Shown: positions 38,342 to 46,025, counted from the stretch's first letter. The stretch: 64,000 bases of DNA from Chitinophaga nivalis (GCF_025989125.1 NZ_JAPDNR010000001.1:2834301-2898300); one strand, 5' to 3'. Translations and numbers: made by a program. Notes: a model not told the origin generated them from the letters alone.

Positions 38342-39412
38342 TTAATGATTGGGTATTGGTAATCTATACGTTACTATGTATTCTCTGTAGACGGCAACTA
38401 GGAAATTGTCCTTTATATCGAAATATAGAATTTTTTGGCGCTTATAAAATGGAATTTTTATGCTATACTTATACTTTCCTGTTATAGTTTCGTATACATC
38501 TAAAATATCGTTTCGATTGAATTCTTTTTCAGTTTGATTGTCAGCTTTCAATAATGATAGTATATAAAGTTTACCATTATTCAAAACACTCGCGAGGTTA
38601 ATTAGTCGAGAGGGAGAAGAATTTGTCTGTATAGTTGTTTTGCCTGTCTTGTATTTTAATTCACCACTCTGAGCTTGAAATGTATTTGTTTGGTCAATCG
38701 TTTTCCCTTTGTACTTTATATTTATAGAAGTATCCATGCATAAGATCCGATTACTATAGAAACTAGTATATATAAGTAAGCCGTTTTTTGTATCATATAA
38801 CAACTCTCCGTCTGTAGCAATACCTCCATCATCCATCCTTTCTGATATATTTTTTTCTTTTTTTGAAAAGGAATTAATGGAATCACTTGCCATGAATATT
38901 TGATCTCTGCTTTTTAATAAGGTATCAAATCCTCGTATGAAAAATTTGTTGCCATTGATGCCTACCCCTCTTGTAAATAATGCCGGTGGATGAAAGCTAG
39001 ATAATAAAGAATCATTTATTAGAGAATATGAAAATATAATGGGTTTGGAGTCGACATATATATATATATAAGGGGAGTCTATTTTTACCTCAAATGTTCT
39101 GTCAAGTATTTCTTTGGGATTTACTTTTAGTTCTTTAGTGTATTGATTTTCAATGTTTTTTTGAGTAATGGTGAGTGTTTTTAAATCTGTATTTTGGAAG
39201 TATAAATACTGGTCGGTTATGCCACATATACTTTGTATGTTCTTGTTTTTAGGCGCGGAATGAAGTAATGTTGCAGGAGGTTGTATTATATCTCTCTTAA
39301 AATTATTGTTGGTATTAGGTATGTCGGTTAAAGAGTATAAAGTGTAGATAATTAGTGCTGAGGATGAAATGATTGATAGGATAATAAAGAATGTTTTTTT
39401 TAATGTGACCAT
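38342..39412 (-). CDS. Membrane-anchored propeller-like protein, function unknown
   Basis: A 356-residue protein with one N-terminal membrane helix (residues about 7-28) and a beta-rich extracytoplasmic part. Repeating short blocks (QYLYFQNTDLKTL, YIYIYVDSKPIIFSY, KFFIRGFD, LYILSLLKAD, FLVAVYREYIVTYRL) suggest a beta-propeller, resembling BF3164-like proteins of Bacteroidota. It lies between the small-protein gene (behind a terminator hairpin) and lanKC, only 17 bases from the latter, so it is co-transcribed with the synthetase. Possible roles include immunity, export or substrate sensing; nothing in the sequence decides this. Confidence 0.6.
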   Translation of the reverse strand: MVTLKKTFFIILSIISSSALIIYTLYSLTDIPNTNNNFKRDIIQPPATLLHSAPKNKNIQSICGITDQYLYFQNTDLKTLTITQKNIENQYTKELKVNPKEILDRTFEVKIDSPYIYIYVDSKPIIFSYSLINDSLLSSFHPPALFTRGVGINGNKFFIRGFDTLLKSRDQIFMASDSINSFSKKEKNISERMDDGGIATDGELLYDTKNGLLIYTSFYSNRILCMDTSINIKYKGKTIDQTNTFQAQSGELKYKTGKTTIQTNSSPSRLINLASVLNNGKLYILSLLKADNQTEKEFNRNDILDVYETITGKYKYSIKIPFYKRQKILYFDIKDNFLVAVYREYIVTYRLPIPNH

Positions 39413-39432
39413 AATCTATATATTAAAATAAA

Positions 39433-39465
39433 AAAGGCAATCACCAAGTATTGGTGATTGCCTTT
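39433..39465 (-). terminator. Perfect 15-bp terminator between a small-protein gene and the propeller/lanKC genes
   Basis: Arms 39433-39447 and 39451-39465 pair perfectly around a 3-base loop, and the minus-strand transcript continues into TTTTTTATTTT. It lies ten bases after the small-protein stop and before the propeller gene. Most transcripts should stop here, leaving lower read-through into the downstream genes. Confidence 0.85.
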
Positions 39466-39474
39466 AAATTTAGT

Positions 39475-39750
39475 TTAGCGCTGAATACGTTGTCCTTTGA
39501 TATGATCAACTGCACTTAATGAACCATCTTTAAATGCGTATGCACAAACTTGAGTTGGAGCATTAGTACAATTGTCAAGCTTATATTGTGCGATTTGAGC
39601 AGTTGTTGGATTTACTCCTAAAGTAGCAATGAGAGCACCTTTAACAGTTCTAAATGTCAGGTTAGAGAATCTAGATCCAGCAGCTTGTGTGAGAGATGCA
39701 AATCCGATAACAGCAGCTATTGCAGCGATTGCAAATTTTACTTGTTTCAT
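39475..39750 (-). CDS. Small secreted two-cysteine protein, paralog 2 (DUF6520-like, tentative)
   Basis: A 91-residue twin of paralog 1. Signal-like N-terminus MKQVKFAIAAIAAVIGF with likely cleavage after TQAA, then SNLTFRT, LGVNPTTAQIA, CTNAPTQVC and AFKDGS. It has its own conserved leader and its own terminator and lies directly upstream of the propeller and LanKC genes. That is the classic position of a peptide precursor. Against this, the N-terminus looks like a Sec signal rather than a class III leader. Confidence 0.72.
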   Translation of the reverse strand: MKQVKFAIAAIAAVIGFASLTQAAGSRFSNLTFRTVKGALIATLGVNPTTAQIAQYKLDNCTNAPTQVCAYAFKDGSLSAVDHIKGQRIQR

Positions 39751-39837
39751 GGTAATTAATGCCTTTTAAATCAAAAAGCAATAAAACTTTTGATGAGAGA
39801 ATACCTACTCTTTTATACAGGTTTTCGGGTTCCCCTG
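39751..39837 (-). promoter_or_regulatory. Conserved leader of paralog 2
   Basis: The minus strand carries CAGGGGAACCCGAAAACCTG (39818-39837), and the shared block ends 53 bases before the ATG. A hairpin (39760-39767/39774-39780, one bulge) sits just before the start codon. Confidence 0.65.
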
Positions 39838-39876
39838 GCTTATTATTCCGGATAATAAAGTATTCTTATGAATGTG

Positions 39877-40134
39877 TTATCTTATTCTTGTTCCTTTTAC
39901 TAGTGATCGTTGTTGTCCGTCTTTATATTCCAGCATACAAATTGATTGCCCTGGAGCGCATTGATTAAGTACATATTGCGCTATTTCACTTATTGTTGGA
40001 TTGGTACCTAAGGTAGCGATAAACTTTCCTCCAAGAGTTCTATAGGTTACATTTGAAAAAATACTACCTTGTGTTGGCAAAGAAAGGCCAAGTAAAGTAG
40101 CTGCTGCAAATATGAAGTATTTTATGGCGTTCAT
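39877..40134 (-). CDS. Small secreted two-cysteine protein, paralog 3
   Basis: 85 residues: signal-like MNAIKYFIFAAATLLGLSL, then SNVTYRTLGGKFIATLGTNPTISEIAQY and CAPGQSIC, YKDG. It lacks the conserved leader and lies 77 bases after paralog 4, so it is probably co-transcribed with it. Confidence 0.68.
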   Translation of the reverse strand: MNAIKYFIFAAATLLGLSLPTQGSIFSNVTYRTLGGKFIATLGTNPTISEIAQYVLNQCAPGQSICMLEYKDGQQRSLVKGTRIR

Positions 40135-40211
40135 ATTAGTATTGTTAGATTGTGATACTGTTGGTAGATTAATAGTATTGTCTTGAGTAATGTATTTTAT
40201 ATATAGTAATG

Positions 40212-40475
40212 TTACAAGAATATTCCTTTTAAGTCTGCACTTGGTGTGGCATTTCCATCTGTGAAGGCATATGCGCAGACTTGTACTGCATCATAACAGT
40301 GAACTTGTTTAAAAGTGGCAATTTGAGATAGAGTTGGATTGACTGGTAAACCCGATGGTCCTCCCCCTATCGTTCGAAAGGTAATATTGACTTTACTGGA
40401 GCCATCTACTTTTGTGATTGACGAAATTCCAATTAAAGTAGAAATGGCAAATATTGCTATCTTAATTTTTTTCAT
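40212..40475 (-). CDS. Small secreted two-cysteine protein, paralog 4
   Basis: 87 residues: signal-like MKKIKIAIFAISTLIGISS, then NITFRTIGGG, PVNPTLSQIATF, CYDAVQVC and AFTDG. One of two copies without the conserved leader. The KDG of the family is TDG here. Confidence 0.68.
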   Translation of the reverse strand: MKKIKIAIFAISTLIGISSITKVDGSSKVNITFRTIGGGPSGLPVNPTLSQIATFKQVHCYDAVQVCAYAFTDGNATPSADLKGIFL

Positions 40476-41038
40476 TTCATCAGTAATTAATTCAATGATA
40501 GAGAAATTTGCTTGTTAGGTAATTTTATAAATTGATAACGTTTCATATTTCTATATGCTATATGTGTTACAATACAATAGGTACTGTTGATTATTCATTT
40601 ATATAGTTAATGATGAGACATGCAGGCTGTTTTATATTCTTTATTGGTTTTACGGAATACTTGATAATAATTGTTTTGTTGTTTATTTAGTAAACTGAGA
40701 TTTTATGTGAATTGAATTAATAATGCCAGTATTTTTATGAATGATAGGAGCGTTTAAATATTATTTTATATAACAAATCCTAATTGGCCAATAATGGAGA
40801 AATGTCTAATTATTTCGATTTAAAATAGTGGTATATTTGAATTTAGGATTATAAAAATTTCGAGTAGCGTTCCATTTATTATTTTGTTAAATGGGAAACT
40901 TTGATTTTAGGAACGATATACTCTCCTCTCCAAAATAAAACCTCTATAATTGATAATGCATACTTAGGCCATTTATAATTGGGTTGCTTGTTTAAATTGT
41001 ATATTAGATAAATGAGTTTTTATTATTTGTGTGATGTT
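40476..41038. other. AT-rich intergenic region
   Basis: 563 bases with no credible gene. A partial match to the leader core (GGTTTTaCGGaatac on the + strand near 40654) may be a decayed leader copy, but nothing recognisable as a small-protein gene follows it. Confidence 0.4.
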
Positions 41039-41479
41039 TTATGGTTTTGAAAAAACTATGGATTTTGCATTTTGATTTGATTCTAATAGTGTACCAAATA
41101 AAGCAAGCAATAAAAACGAAATATTGAATATTAAATGATCTTCCCAGCTAAGATCAGACAATACTCCTCCACAACTACATGGGACATAATATGCGTAGTT
41201 AAGCATCATGTATATGTATATAGTGAAACTGGACATCAAAAAAATACTGCCATAAAATCCCCAAATTTTTGTTTTTCTAAAAATTAAGAGTCCTGATACC
41301 AAAAGTTCAAGCATCGGTAGTCCCCAAGAAACTAAACCTGCTATAGGTTGAATGAAAGGTGATTTTCCTAGTTGAAATCTAAAGGTGGAGTAATCAGCTA
41401 ATTTAGCCGTAGCTGTATATACAAACAAAAATATAAGCAATGCTGAAATGATCTCTATTATTAAATTAGACTTTTTCAT
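41039..41479 (-). CDS. MauE/DoxX family redox-associated membrane protein
   Basis: A 146-residue inner-membrane protein with four predicted helices and the motif PCSCGGVLSDLSWEDHL after the third, typical of the MauE/DoxX group that supports periplasmic disulfide chemistry. The Cys pair would exchange electrons with thioredoxin-like proteins. It lies in the middle of the two-cysteine protein array, same strand, and is a plausible partner for disulfide handling of those proteins (inference). Confidence 0.8.
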   Translation of the reverse strand: MKKSNLIIEIISALLIFLFVYTATAKLADYSTFRFQLGKSPFIQPIAGLVSWGLPMLELLVSGLLIFRKTKIWGFYGSIFLMSSFTIYIYMMLNYAYYVPCSCGGVLSDLSWEDHLIFNISFLLLALFGTLLESNQNAKSIVFSKP

Positions 41480-42250
41480 ATTGTAGTGGTCTTTTATTCA
41501 AACGAATCATCAAATAATTGATAGAGAAAATTTTTTGAGGTGACAATTCAAAATTAATGAAGATTTTATTTTAAACTTCATTTGAAGTATCGAAAGCGTT
41601 AGTTGTTTTAAATCCTTTATAGTATTGTGTTTTTATCCTTTTATTGAACATTTTTGATTATTTAATGTGGGGTAGTATTATAAATCAGTTTTTTTTGTTT
41701 GTGAAAAAACATACTATTATGATTGTAGGCAGTTCTGATATTTATACTTGTTGACGCCCACATTAATAATACTATTGTGTTTTATTACGTCTATTTTTTT
41801 GATGTATTTCATAAAATGATATTTATTTGCGATGTCGATAGTCGTCAGCATTAGAGGTGTTTATACGTTATTAGCAACAATCCCAAAATAGAAAGATAAT
41901 TGGGGGATCTATTTTTATAAAGACACTTGTGCTGCGAGGGGACTAATAGAAATGTTTAAATCTTGGTTATATCAATGGATTTTTCCTTTTAAAATAAGGT
42001 TTAGTCAGGGCAGGACTTCTGTATATCTTGTTGTGCATAAAATATGCGTCTTTATCAAAGCGGTATTTTACTTTATATGCTGTTGGCTGAATTAACAGAT
42101 AATAGAGTTGAAGTATGGTAATTTCTTCAGTAGTTCCATATCTTATACTAGCTCATTCATTTTTGAATATATGTGTAATATTTGTAAAGCTAATAGTAAC
42201 AGATATTATATATTACTAATGTTTTTGTTGATTTATGGTTTGTAATATTT
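41480..42250. other. Long AT-rich intergenic region
   Basis: 771 bases between the MauE-like gene and paralog 5. No ORF with family features, no leader core and no strong hairpin was found. It must hold the promoter of the MauE-like gene. Confidence 0.45.
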
Positions 42251-42520
42251 TTATTTAGGAATTCTTGATCCTCTAAGATTGTGAATAGGAGAGTAGCTTC
42301 CATCTTTGTAGGCTAAAACACAGATTGTTTCTCCAGACGGACAATGTTCTTGTTTATATATGTTTATTTGTGATTGATTAGGATTTACACCTAATTCAGT
42401 AATGAATTTACCGCCTGCCCTAAATGTTAAATTTGACCATTTGGCATTACTCCTTTCTATCACTGGTATAAATCCTGGCAACGCAGGAAGTATTGCAAAC
42501 AATAATTTTAGTTTATTCAT
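42251..42520 (-). CDS. Small secreted two-cysteine protein, paralog 5
   Basis: 89 residues from ATG 42520 (an upstream in-frame ATG at 42541 would break the conserved spacing). MNKLKLLFAILPALPGF signal-like start, then AKWSNLTFR, GGKFITELGVNPNQSQI, CPSGETIC and YKDGS. A GGAG ribosome site lies 6 bases before the ATG, inside the leader hairpin. Confidence 0.72.
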   Translation of the reverse strand: MNKLKLLFAILPALPGFIPVIERSNAKWSNLTFRAGGKFITELGVNPNQSQINIYKQEHCPSGETICVLAYKDGSYSPIHNLRGSRIPK

Positions 42521-42605
42521 AAATGTCTCCGATTTTCTCACTTAAAATCGAGAAAAATTTGAAGTAAAATGGGCCTACTCTCTTACGGGTTTTCGGCATA
42601 CCCTG
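42521..42605 (-). promoter_or_regulatory. Conserved leader of paralog 5
   Basis: The minus strand reads CAGGGTATGCCGAAAACCCG (42586-42605). The block from 42574 ends 53 bases before the ATG. The near-start hairpin (42527-42536/42544-42552) uses GATTTT/AAAATC instead of the GCTTTT/AAAAGC of other copies, so both arms changed together. The remaining spacer to 43024 is AT-rich without a gene. Confidence 0.68.
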
Positions 42606-43024
42606 TTGTTTATCAAATTCCCATTTGGCTTTTATTATTCCTATTATTTGTAATACCTCCATACTATTTGATTTTTAAAAGTCTGAATGGCGATTTTCCT
42701 GAAGATATTTCGTTGTAGCAATTGGTATCACTGTATTGATAGAGATTTGATATGAATAGACTAAGTGAAATACCAGTGTATTGATAGATAGCCAATTCAA
42801 TAATAAACTAGTTACTCCAGTTTTTATGCTAAAAACGGTTATAATGCTTTGCTTTAGATATTCGGTATTTGTATGTCAAATTGTAGCGGTTTGAAGTAGC
42901 TAATGTTTGATTTTTGGATGAACGTCTATGTTTTAATTCTAGTTTATCTAATTCTGGTTTACCGATAGACTATCTTTTGTTGGATTTTATTATTCATTGT
43001 TCAAATTCTATTAATAAACTATAA

Positions 43025-43294
43025 TTATATATGCATACCATATATATCTGAGTTAGGTATTCTTTCACCATCCTTGTAAGCAAAAGCACATATAAAGGGG
43101 TATCCACCTGCACATTTGAATACTTTGAAAGATGCTATTTGGGCAAATGAAGAATTTACCCCTAGTGTCACGATAAATTGACCTTTTAAAGTCCTAAATG
43201 TCAAGTTAGACCATCTTGCCTCACTTTTTTCCGCTACTAACGAGACTCCTATCAACGCAGCGAATATGGCTAATAATAACTTTACTTTATTCAT
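43025..43294 (-). CDS. Small secreted two-cysteine protein, paralog 6
   Basis: 89 residues: MNKVKLLLAIFAALIGVSL signal-like start with cleavage near SEA, then RWSNLTFRTLKGQFIVTLGVN, CAGGYPFIC and AYKDG. GGAG lies 6 bases before the ATG. No Ser or Thr lies between the cysteines, which argues against lanthionine in this copy. Confidence 0.73.
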   Translation of the reverse strand: MNKVKLLLAIFAALIGVSLVAEKSEARWSNLTFRTLKGQFIVTLGVNSSFAQIASFKVFKCAGGYPFICAFAYKDGERIPNSDIYGMHI

Positions 43295-43383
43295 AGGTAT
43301 CTCCGCTTTTATCTCTCAAAAGACGGAAAAAACTTTGTCTGAAATTTATACTTACTCTCTTTGCAGGTTTTCGGTATCCCCTG
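43295..43383 (-). promoter_or_regulatory. Conserved leader of paralog 6
   Basis: Core block CAGGGGATACCGAAAACCTG (43364-43383) followed by AGAGAGTAAG; the block ends 56 bases before the ATG. The hairpin CCGCTTTT/AAAAGaCGG (43303-43310/43318-43326) overlaps the GGAG ribosome site at 43301-43304. Confidence 0.7.
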
Positions 43384-43580
43384 TAACTCTAATTTCAATG
43401 AATAATTATTCTGCTTATTATAGCAATACATGCTAGATTTCACCATTATAATTCCTGTAAGTATGTATAAATACTGATATGGAAGTGTTTTGTAGTTGTT
43501 CTGTAATGTCTTGATACTGTTTTACTTTTTAATAGATGATCATGAGAAAGGAGTTCATGAATATTCAGTTTTATCAATTG

Positions 43581-43856
43581 CTATTGGGAGAGATAAATAC
43601 CATTAATATTTAGAGTTGGTAATCTATTCCCATCTTTATATGCAATAGCACAAACTATGATCACCGCTTGATGACATCTTGTTGCTTTAAATAGAGCTAT
43701 ATTAAGTGGTGAGGGACTTACTCCTAATTCAGAAATAAACTGCCCCCCAGCTGTTCTAAAAGTTAAATTAGACCATCTCGCGTCACTTTTTTCCGGTATC
43801 ACACCAACCCCCATCAACGCCGCCACTACTGATAAGTACAACTTTACTTTATTCAT
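43581..43856 (-). CDS. Small secreted two-cysteine protein, paralog 7
   Basis: 91 residues from ATG 43856. An ATG at 43901 would add 15 residues, but 43856 has GGAG 6 bases before it and aligns with the other copies. MNKVKLYLSVVAALMGVGV, then ARWSNLTFRTAGGQFISELGVSPSPLNIALF, CHQAVIIVC and AYKDG. Confidence 0.73.
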   Translation of the reverse strand: MNKVKLYLSVVAALMGVGVIPEKSDARWSNLTFRTAGGQFISELGVSPSPLNIALFKATRCHQAVIIVCAIAYKDGNRLPTLNINGIYLSQ

Positions 43857-43942
43857 ATGTATCTCCGCTTTTATCCCTAAAAAAGCAGCAAAACTCTTCA
43901 AATATTTATGCCTACTCTCTTCCAGGTTTTCGGCAGCCCCTG
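43857..43942 (-). promoter_or_regulatory. Conserved leader of paralog 7
   Basis: Core block CAGGGGCTGCCGAAAACCTG (43923-43942) followed by GAAGAGAGTAGG, 54 bases before the ATG. Hairpin 43865-43872/43881-43888 (one G.U pair) overlaps the GGAG site at 43863-43866. Confidence 0.7.
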
Positions 43943-44091
43943 CGCATCAATTCTCATTTCCAATAGCAACTATTCTTCTTCTTCTGGTAATACATCAGAT
44001 ATAATCTGTTAAAGTATTATATCACTATTGATAATTTACTTATAGTATCTCTTTGTAGAAGATATTTAGACTTTATTCGTGTGTTTTATAT

Positions 44092-44370
44092 TTAGGACTT
44101 CCCTTTATATTTTCCATAGATGTCTAGGAATGGAACCGGTAGTCCATCTTTGTATGCGAAAGCACAAATTGATGGAGAGTATTCAAGGCAACTGGTCTGC
44201 CTGAACATCGCTATTTCTGCGGTACTTGGATTCATACCTAATGAAGTGATATACCTACCTCCGGGGTCTCTGAATGTTAAGCCAGACCACCTCGCCTCAC
44301 TCTTTTCCGATATCAACCCAACTCCCATCAACGCCGCCACTACCGCCAACAACAACTTTACTTTATTCAT
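44092..44370 (-). CDS. Small secreted two-cysteine protein, paralog 8
   Basis: 92 residues: MNKVKLLLAVVAALMGVGL, then ARWSGLTFRDPGGRYITSLGMNPSTAEIAMF, CLEYSPSIC and AYKDGLPVP. First gene of the array on the minus strand. Its 5' third is host-like in composition, while the rest is more AT-rich, so the island edge falls near here. Confidence 0.73.
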   Translation of the reverse strand: MNKVKLLLAVVAALMGVGLISEKSEARWSGLTFRDPGGRYITSLGMNPSTAEIAMFRQTSCLEYSPSICAFAYKDGLPVPFLDIYGKYKGKS

Positions 44371-44457
44371 AGGTACTGCTACTTTTATCCCTCAAAAAGC
44401 AGCAAAAACTCCTTAAAAAACCACGCCTACTCTCTTCCAGGTTTTCGGCATCCCCTG
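44371..44457 (-). promoter_or_regulatory. Conserved leader of paralog 8
   Basis: Core block CAGGGGATGCCGAAAACCTG (44438-44457) followed by GAAGAGAGTAGG, 55 bases before the ATG. Hairpin GCTACTTTT/AAAAGCAGC (44378-44386/44395-44403, + strand arms). There is no GGAG in this copy. The leader begins 11 bases after the AraC stop. Confidence 0.7.
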
Positions 44458-44468
44458 CTGCTCAATCC

Positions 44469-45461
44469 TCATTCCAAACAACAACTATTATTTTTCTTCC
44501 TATAACACGCCGGTGCTACGCCATACCGTTCTCTGAACGCATAAATAAATGCCGACGACCGGGTATATCCCAACTGCTCCGCGATAGCTTCAATCGAATC
44601 GGTCGTGTTGACGACGAGTTCGCAGGCTTTTTCCAGGCGCAGGATGCGGAGGTAAGACATCGGGTTTTGTTTGTATACCTGTTTGAAGTCGGTGTATATT
44701 TTCTGGTGGTTGAGATTAAATTTCCGGACGAGTTTATCGATGGTAAGATTTTCATGCAGGTTGTCGCGCATGTAGGCTTCCATATCCTGCATCCGGACCA
44801 GGTCTTTTTTACGCAGGGGCGCCACGGGGAGCTCCGGGTTGCTGAGGTGGAATATCTGCAGCATTAGTTCGGTGAGCTTGATGTTCAGGTATTGATCCAG
44901 TTGCTGACCCTGGAAGATGTTACTGAAATAAAGCATTTGCTGCAGGATGTTACCGATCTCTCCTTCAATTTTCTCGGGGGTGTTATGGAGCTGCGTGGCT
45001 TCAAACCGGGTAATTTTGGTGAAGAAGCCCTTGGCATGTTGTAAGATGGATTTGATGGAGAGGATGTATTTTTTAGAGAGCTGGATCATGATGATCCGTT
45101 GTTCTACCGGTTGGAAGTGAGCGGTGAGCTGCAGTTCCGGCAGGCAATAGATATTGTAGCATCCTTTCTGGATGGTGAAGTTGCCAATCAGGTTGTTGTT
45201 AAAGTCCGTGCAGGATTTCAGGCCGCATAACATGAAGCCGAAAGGTTCGCTGCTGTTGATGTGCAGGTGTTGTTCTTCCGTGCACATATGATCGATCAGG
45301 TAGAGGTTAAAGTTGTTCTTTTTAAATGATTGTAATAATAGTTGGCCGTTGTCGTAAGTAAAGTATTCAGCCTGGGCAGATCTGATCATCTTTTCTTTGT
45401 GATGATCAGGTATTTGTTTCGTTGCCGTCAGCGACTTATTTTTTACACTAAATTTTAGCAT
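44469..45461 (-). CDS. AraC family transcriptional regulator
   Basis: A 330-residue regulator. The C-terminal double helix-turn-helix spans about 225-325 (NLTIDKLVRKFNLNHQKIYTDFKQVYKQNPMSYLRILRLEKACELV, then SIEAIAEQLGYTRSSAFIYAFRERYGVAP). The N-terminal sensory half is not assigned. Composition is host-like, unlike the neighbouring array. It precedes the array on the same strand and might control it; a 9-bp palindrome upstream suggests autoregulation. Confidence 0.88.
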   Translation of the reverse strand: MLKFSVKNKSLTATKQIPDHHKEKMIRSAQAEYFTYDNGQLLLQSFKKNNFNLYLIDHMCTEEQHLHINSSEPFGFMLCGLKSCTDFNNNLIGNFTIQKGCYNIYCLPELQLTAHFQPVEQRIIMIQLSKKYILSIKSILQHAKGFFTKITRFEATQLHNTPEKIEGEIGNILQQMLYFSNIFQGQQLDQYLNIKLTELMLQIFHLSNPELPVAPLRKKDLVRMQDMEAYMRDNLHENLTIDKLVRKFNLNHQKIYTDFKQVYKQNPMSYLRILRLEKACELVVNTTDSIEAIAEQLGYTRSSAFIYAFRERYGVAPACYRKKNNSCCLE

Positions 45462-45515
45462 ATCAAATATGGTTAAATGAGAGGATTGCAGTTAAATGTT
45501 GACAGTCTATAAGGA

Positions 45516-45535
45516 ACTGATGTCAGGACATCAGT
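45516..45535. promoter_or_regulatory. Candidate operator palindrome upstream of the AraC gene
   Basis: ACTGATGTC-AG-GACATCAGT, a perfect 9-bp inverted repeat, 55-74 bases upstream of the AraC start. Confidence 0.45.
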
Positions 45536-45978
45536 GGTGTCGTATATGATAGAAAACGGTATTGAACCATGCATGACTGTGTAATCAGCCGGTATTGCCA
45601 ATTGTGTATATTCAAGGAGACAACAGCGGTTGCTCCATCAGCCTTAAGTGTTGATGAACAGGGCAGTACTCGCAACTAGAAAGGGATCATTCAGAAAAGT
45701 TTTTCAGGGAATTACGTTTCATTCATTATTCAGGATCTTTCTTGCTTGAATGCCTTTTATTTGAGCAATGAGCTACACATGCGACGACGTTGTTGGCATA
45801 ATACACATTGTTTAAATAACAGGGTAATTGAATCAATGGCTATTTCAAGTACAATATAAAATTAAATGTCTTCACTGAAAGTCAACAGCAGTCAGGGATT
45901 ACTATGAAAAAAAGATTATTTTTTTGTAATTTTTTGATGAAGTTTTTCGGGGAGGGCAATAAAGAGAGGAGGGAGGTG

Positions 45979-46011
45979 GAAATCCTTACTGATGTTGATA
46001 GTAAGGATTTC
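45979..46011 (-). terminator. Hairpin after the GH2 gene
   Basis: Perfect 12-bp inverted repeat (45979-45990/46000-46011), 15 bases past the GH2 stop. The U-tract is poor. Confidence 0.6.
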
Positions 46012-46025
46012 TCTTGGCTGGCATA

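Larger units (their letters stand above)
45462..46025. other. Intergenic region between araC-like gene and GH2 gene
   Basis: 564 bases with no convincing gene. It contains a palindrome at 45516-45535 and a hairpin at 45979-46011, listed separately. Confidence 0.45.

Noticed and set aside
39055..39072. Short (TA)n run as a possible phase-variation tract
   Set aside because: It falls in frame as a YIYIYV stretch in the propeller-like protein, and six or so units in an AT-rich gene are expected by chance.
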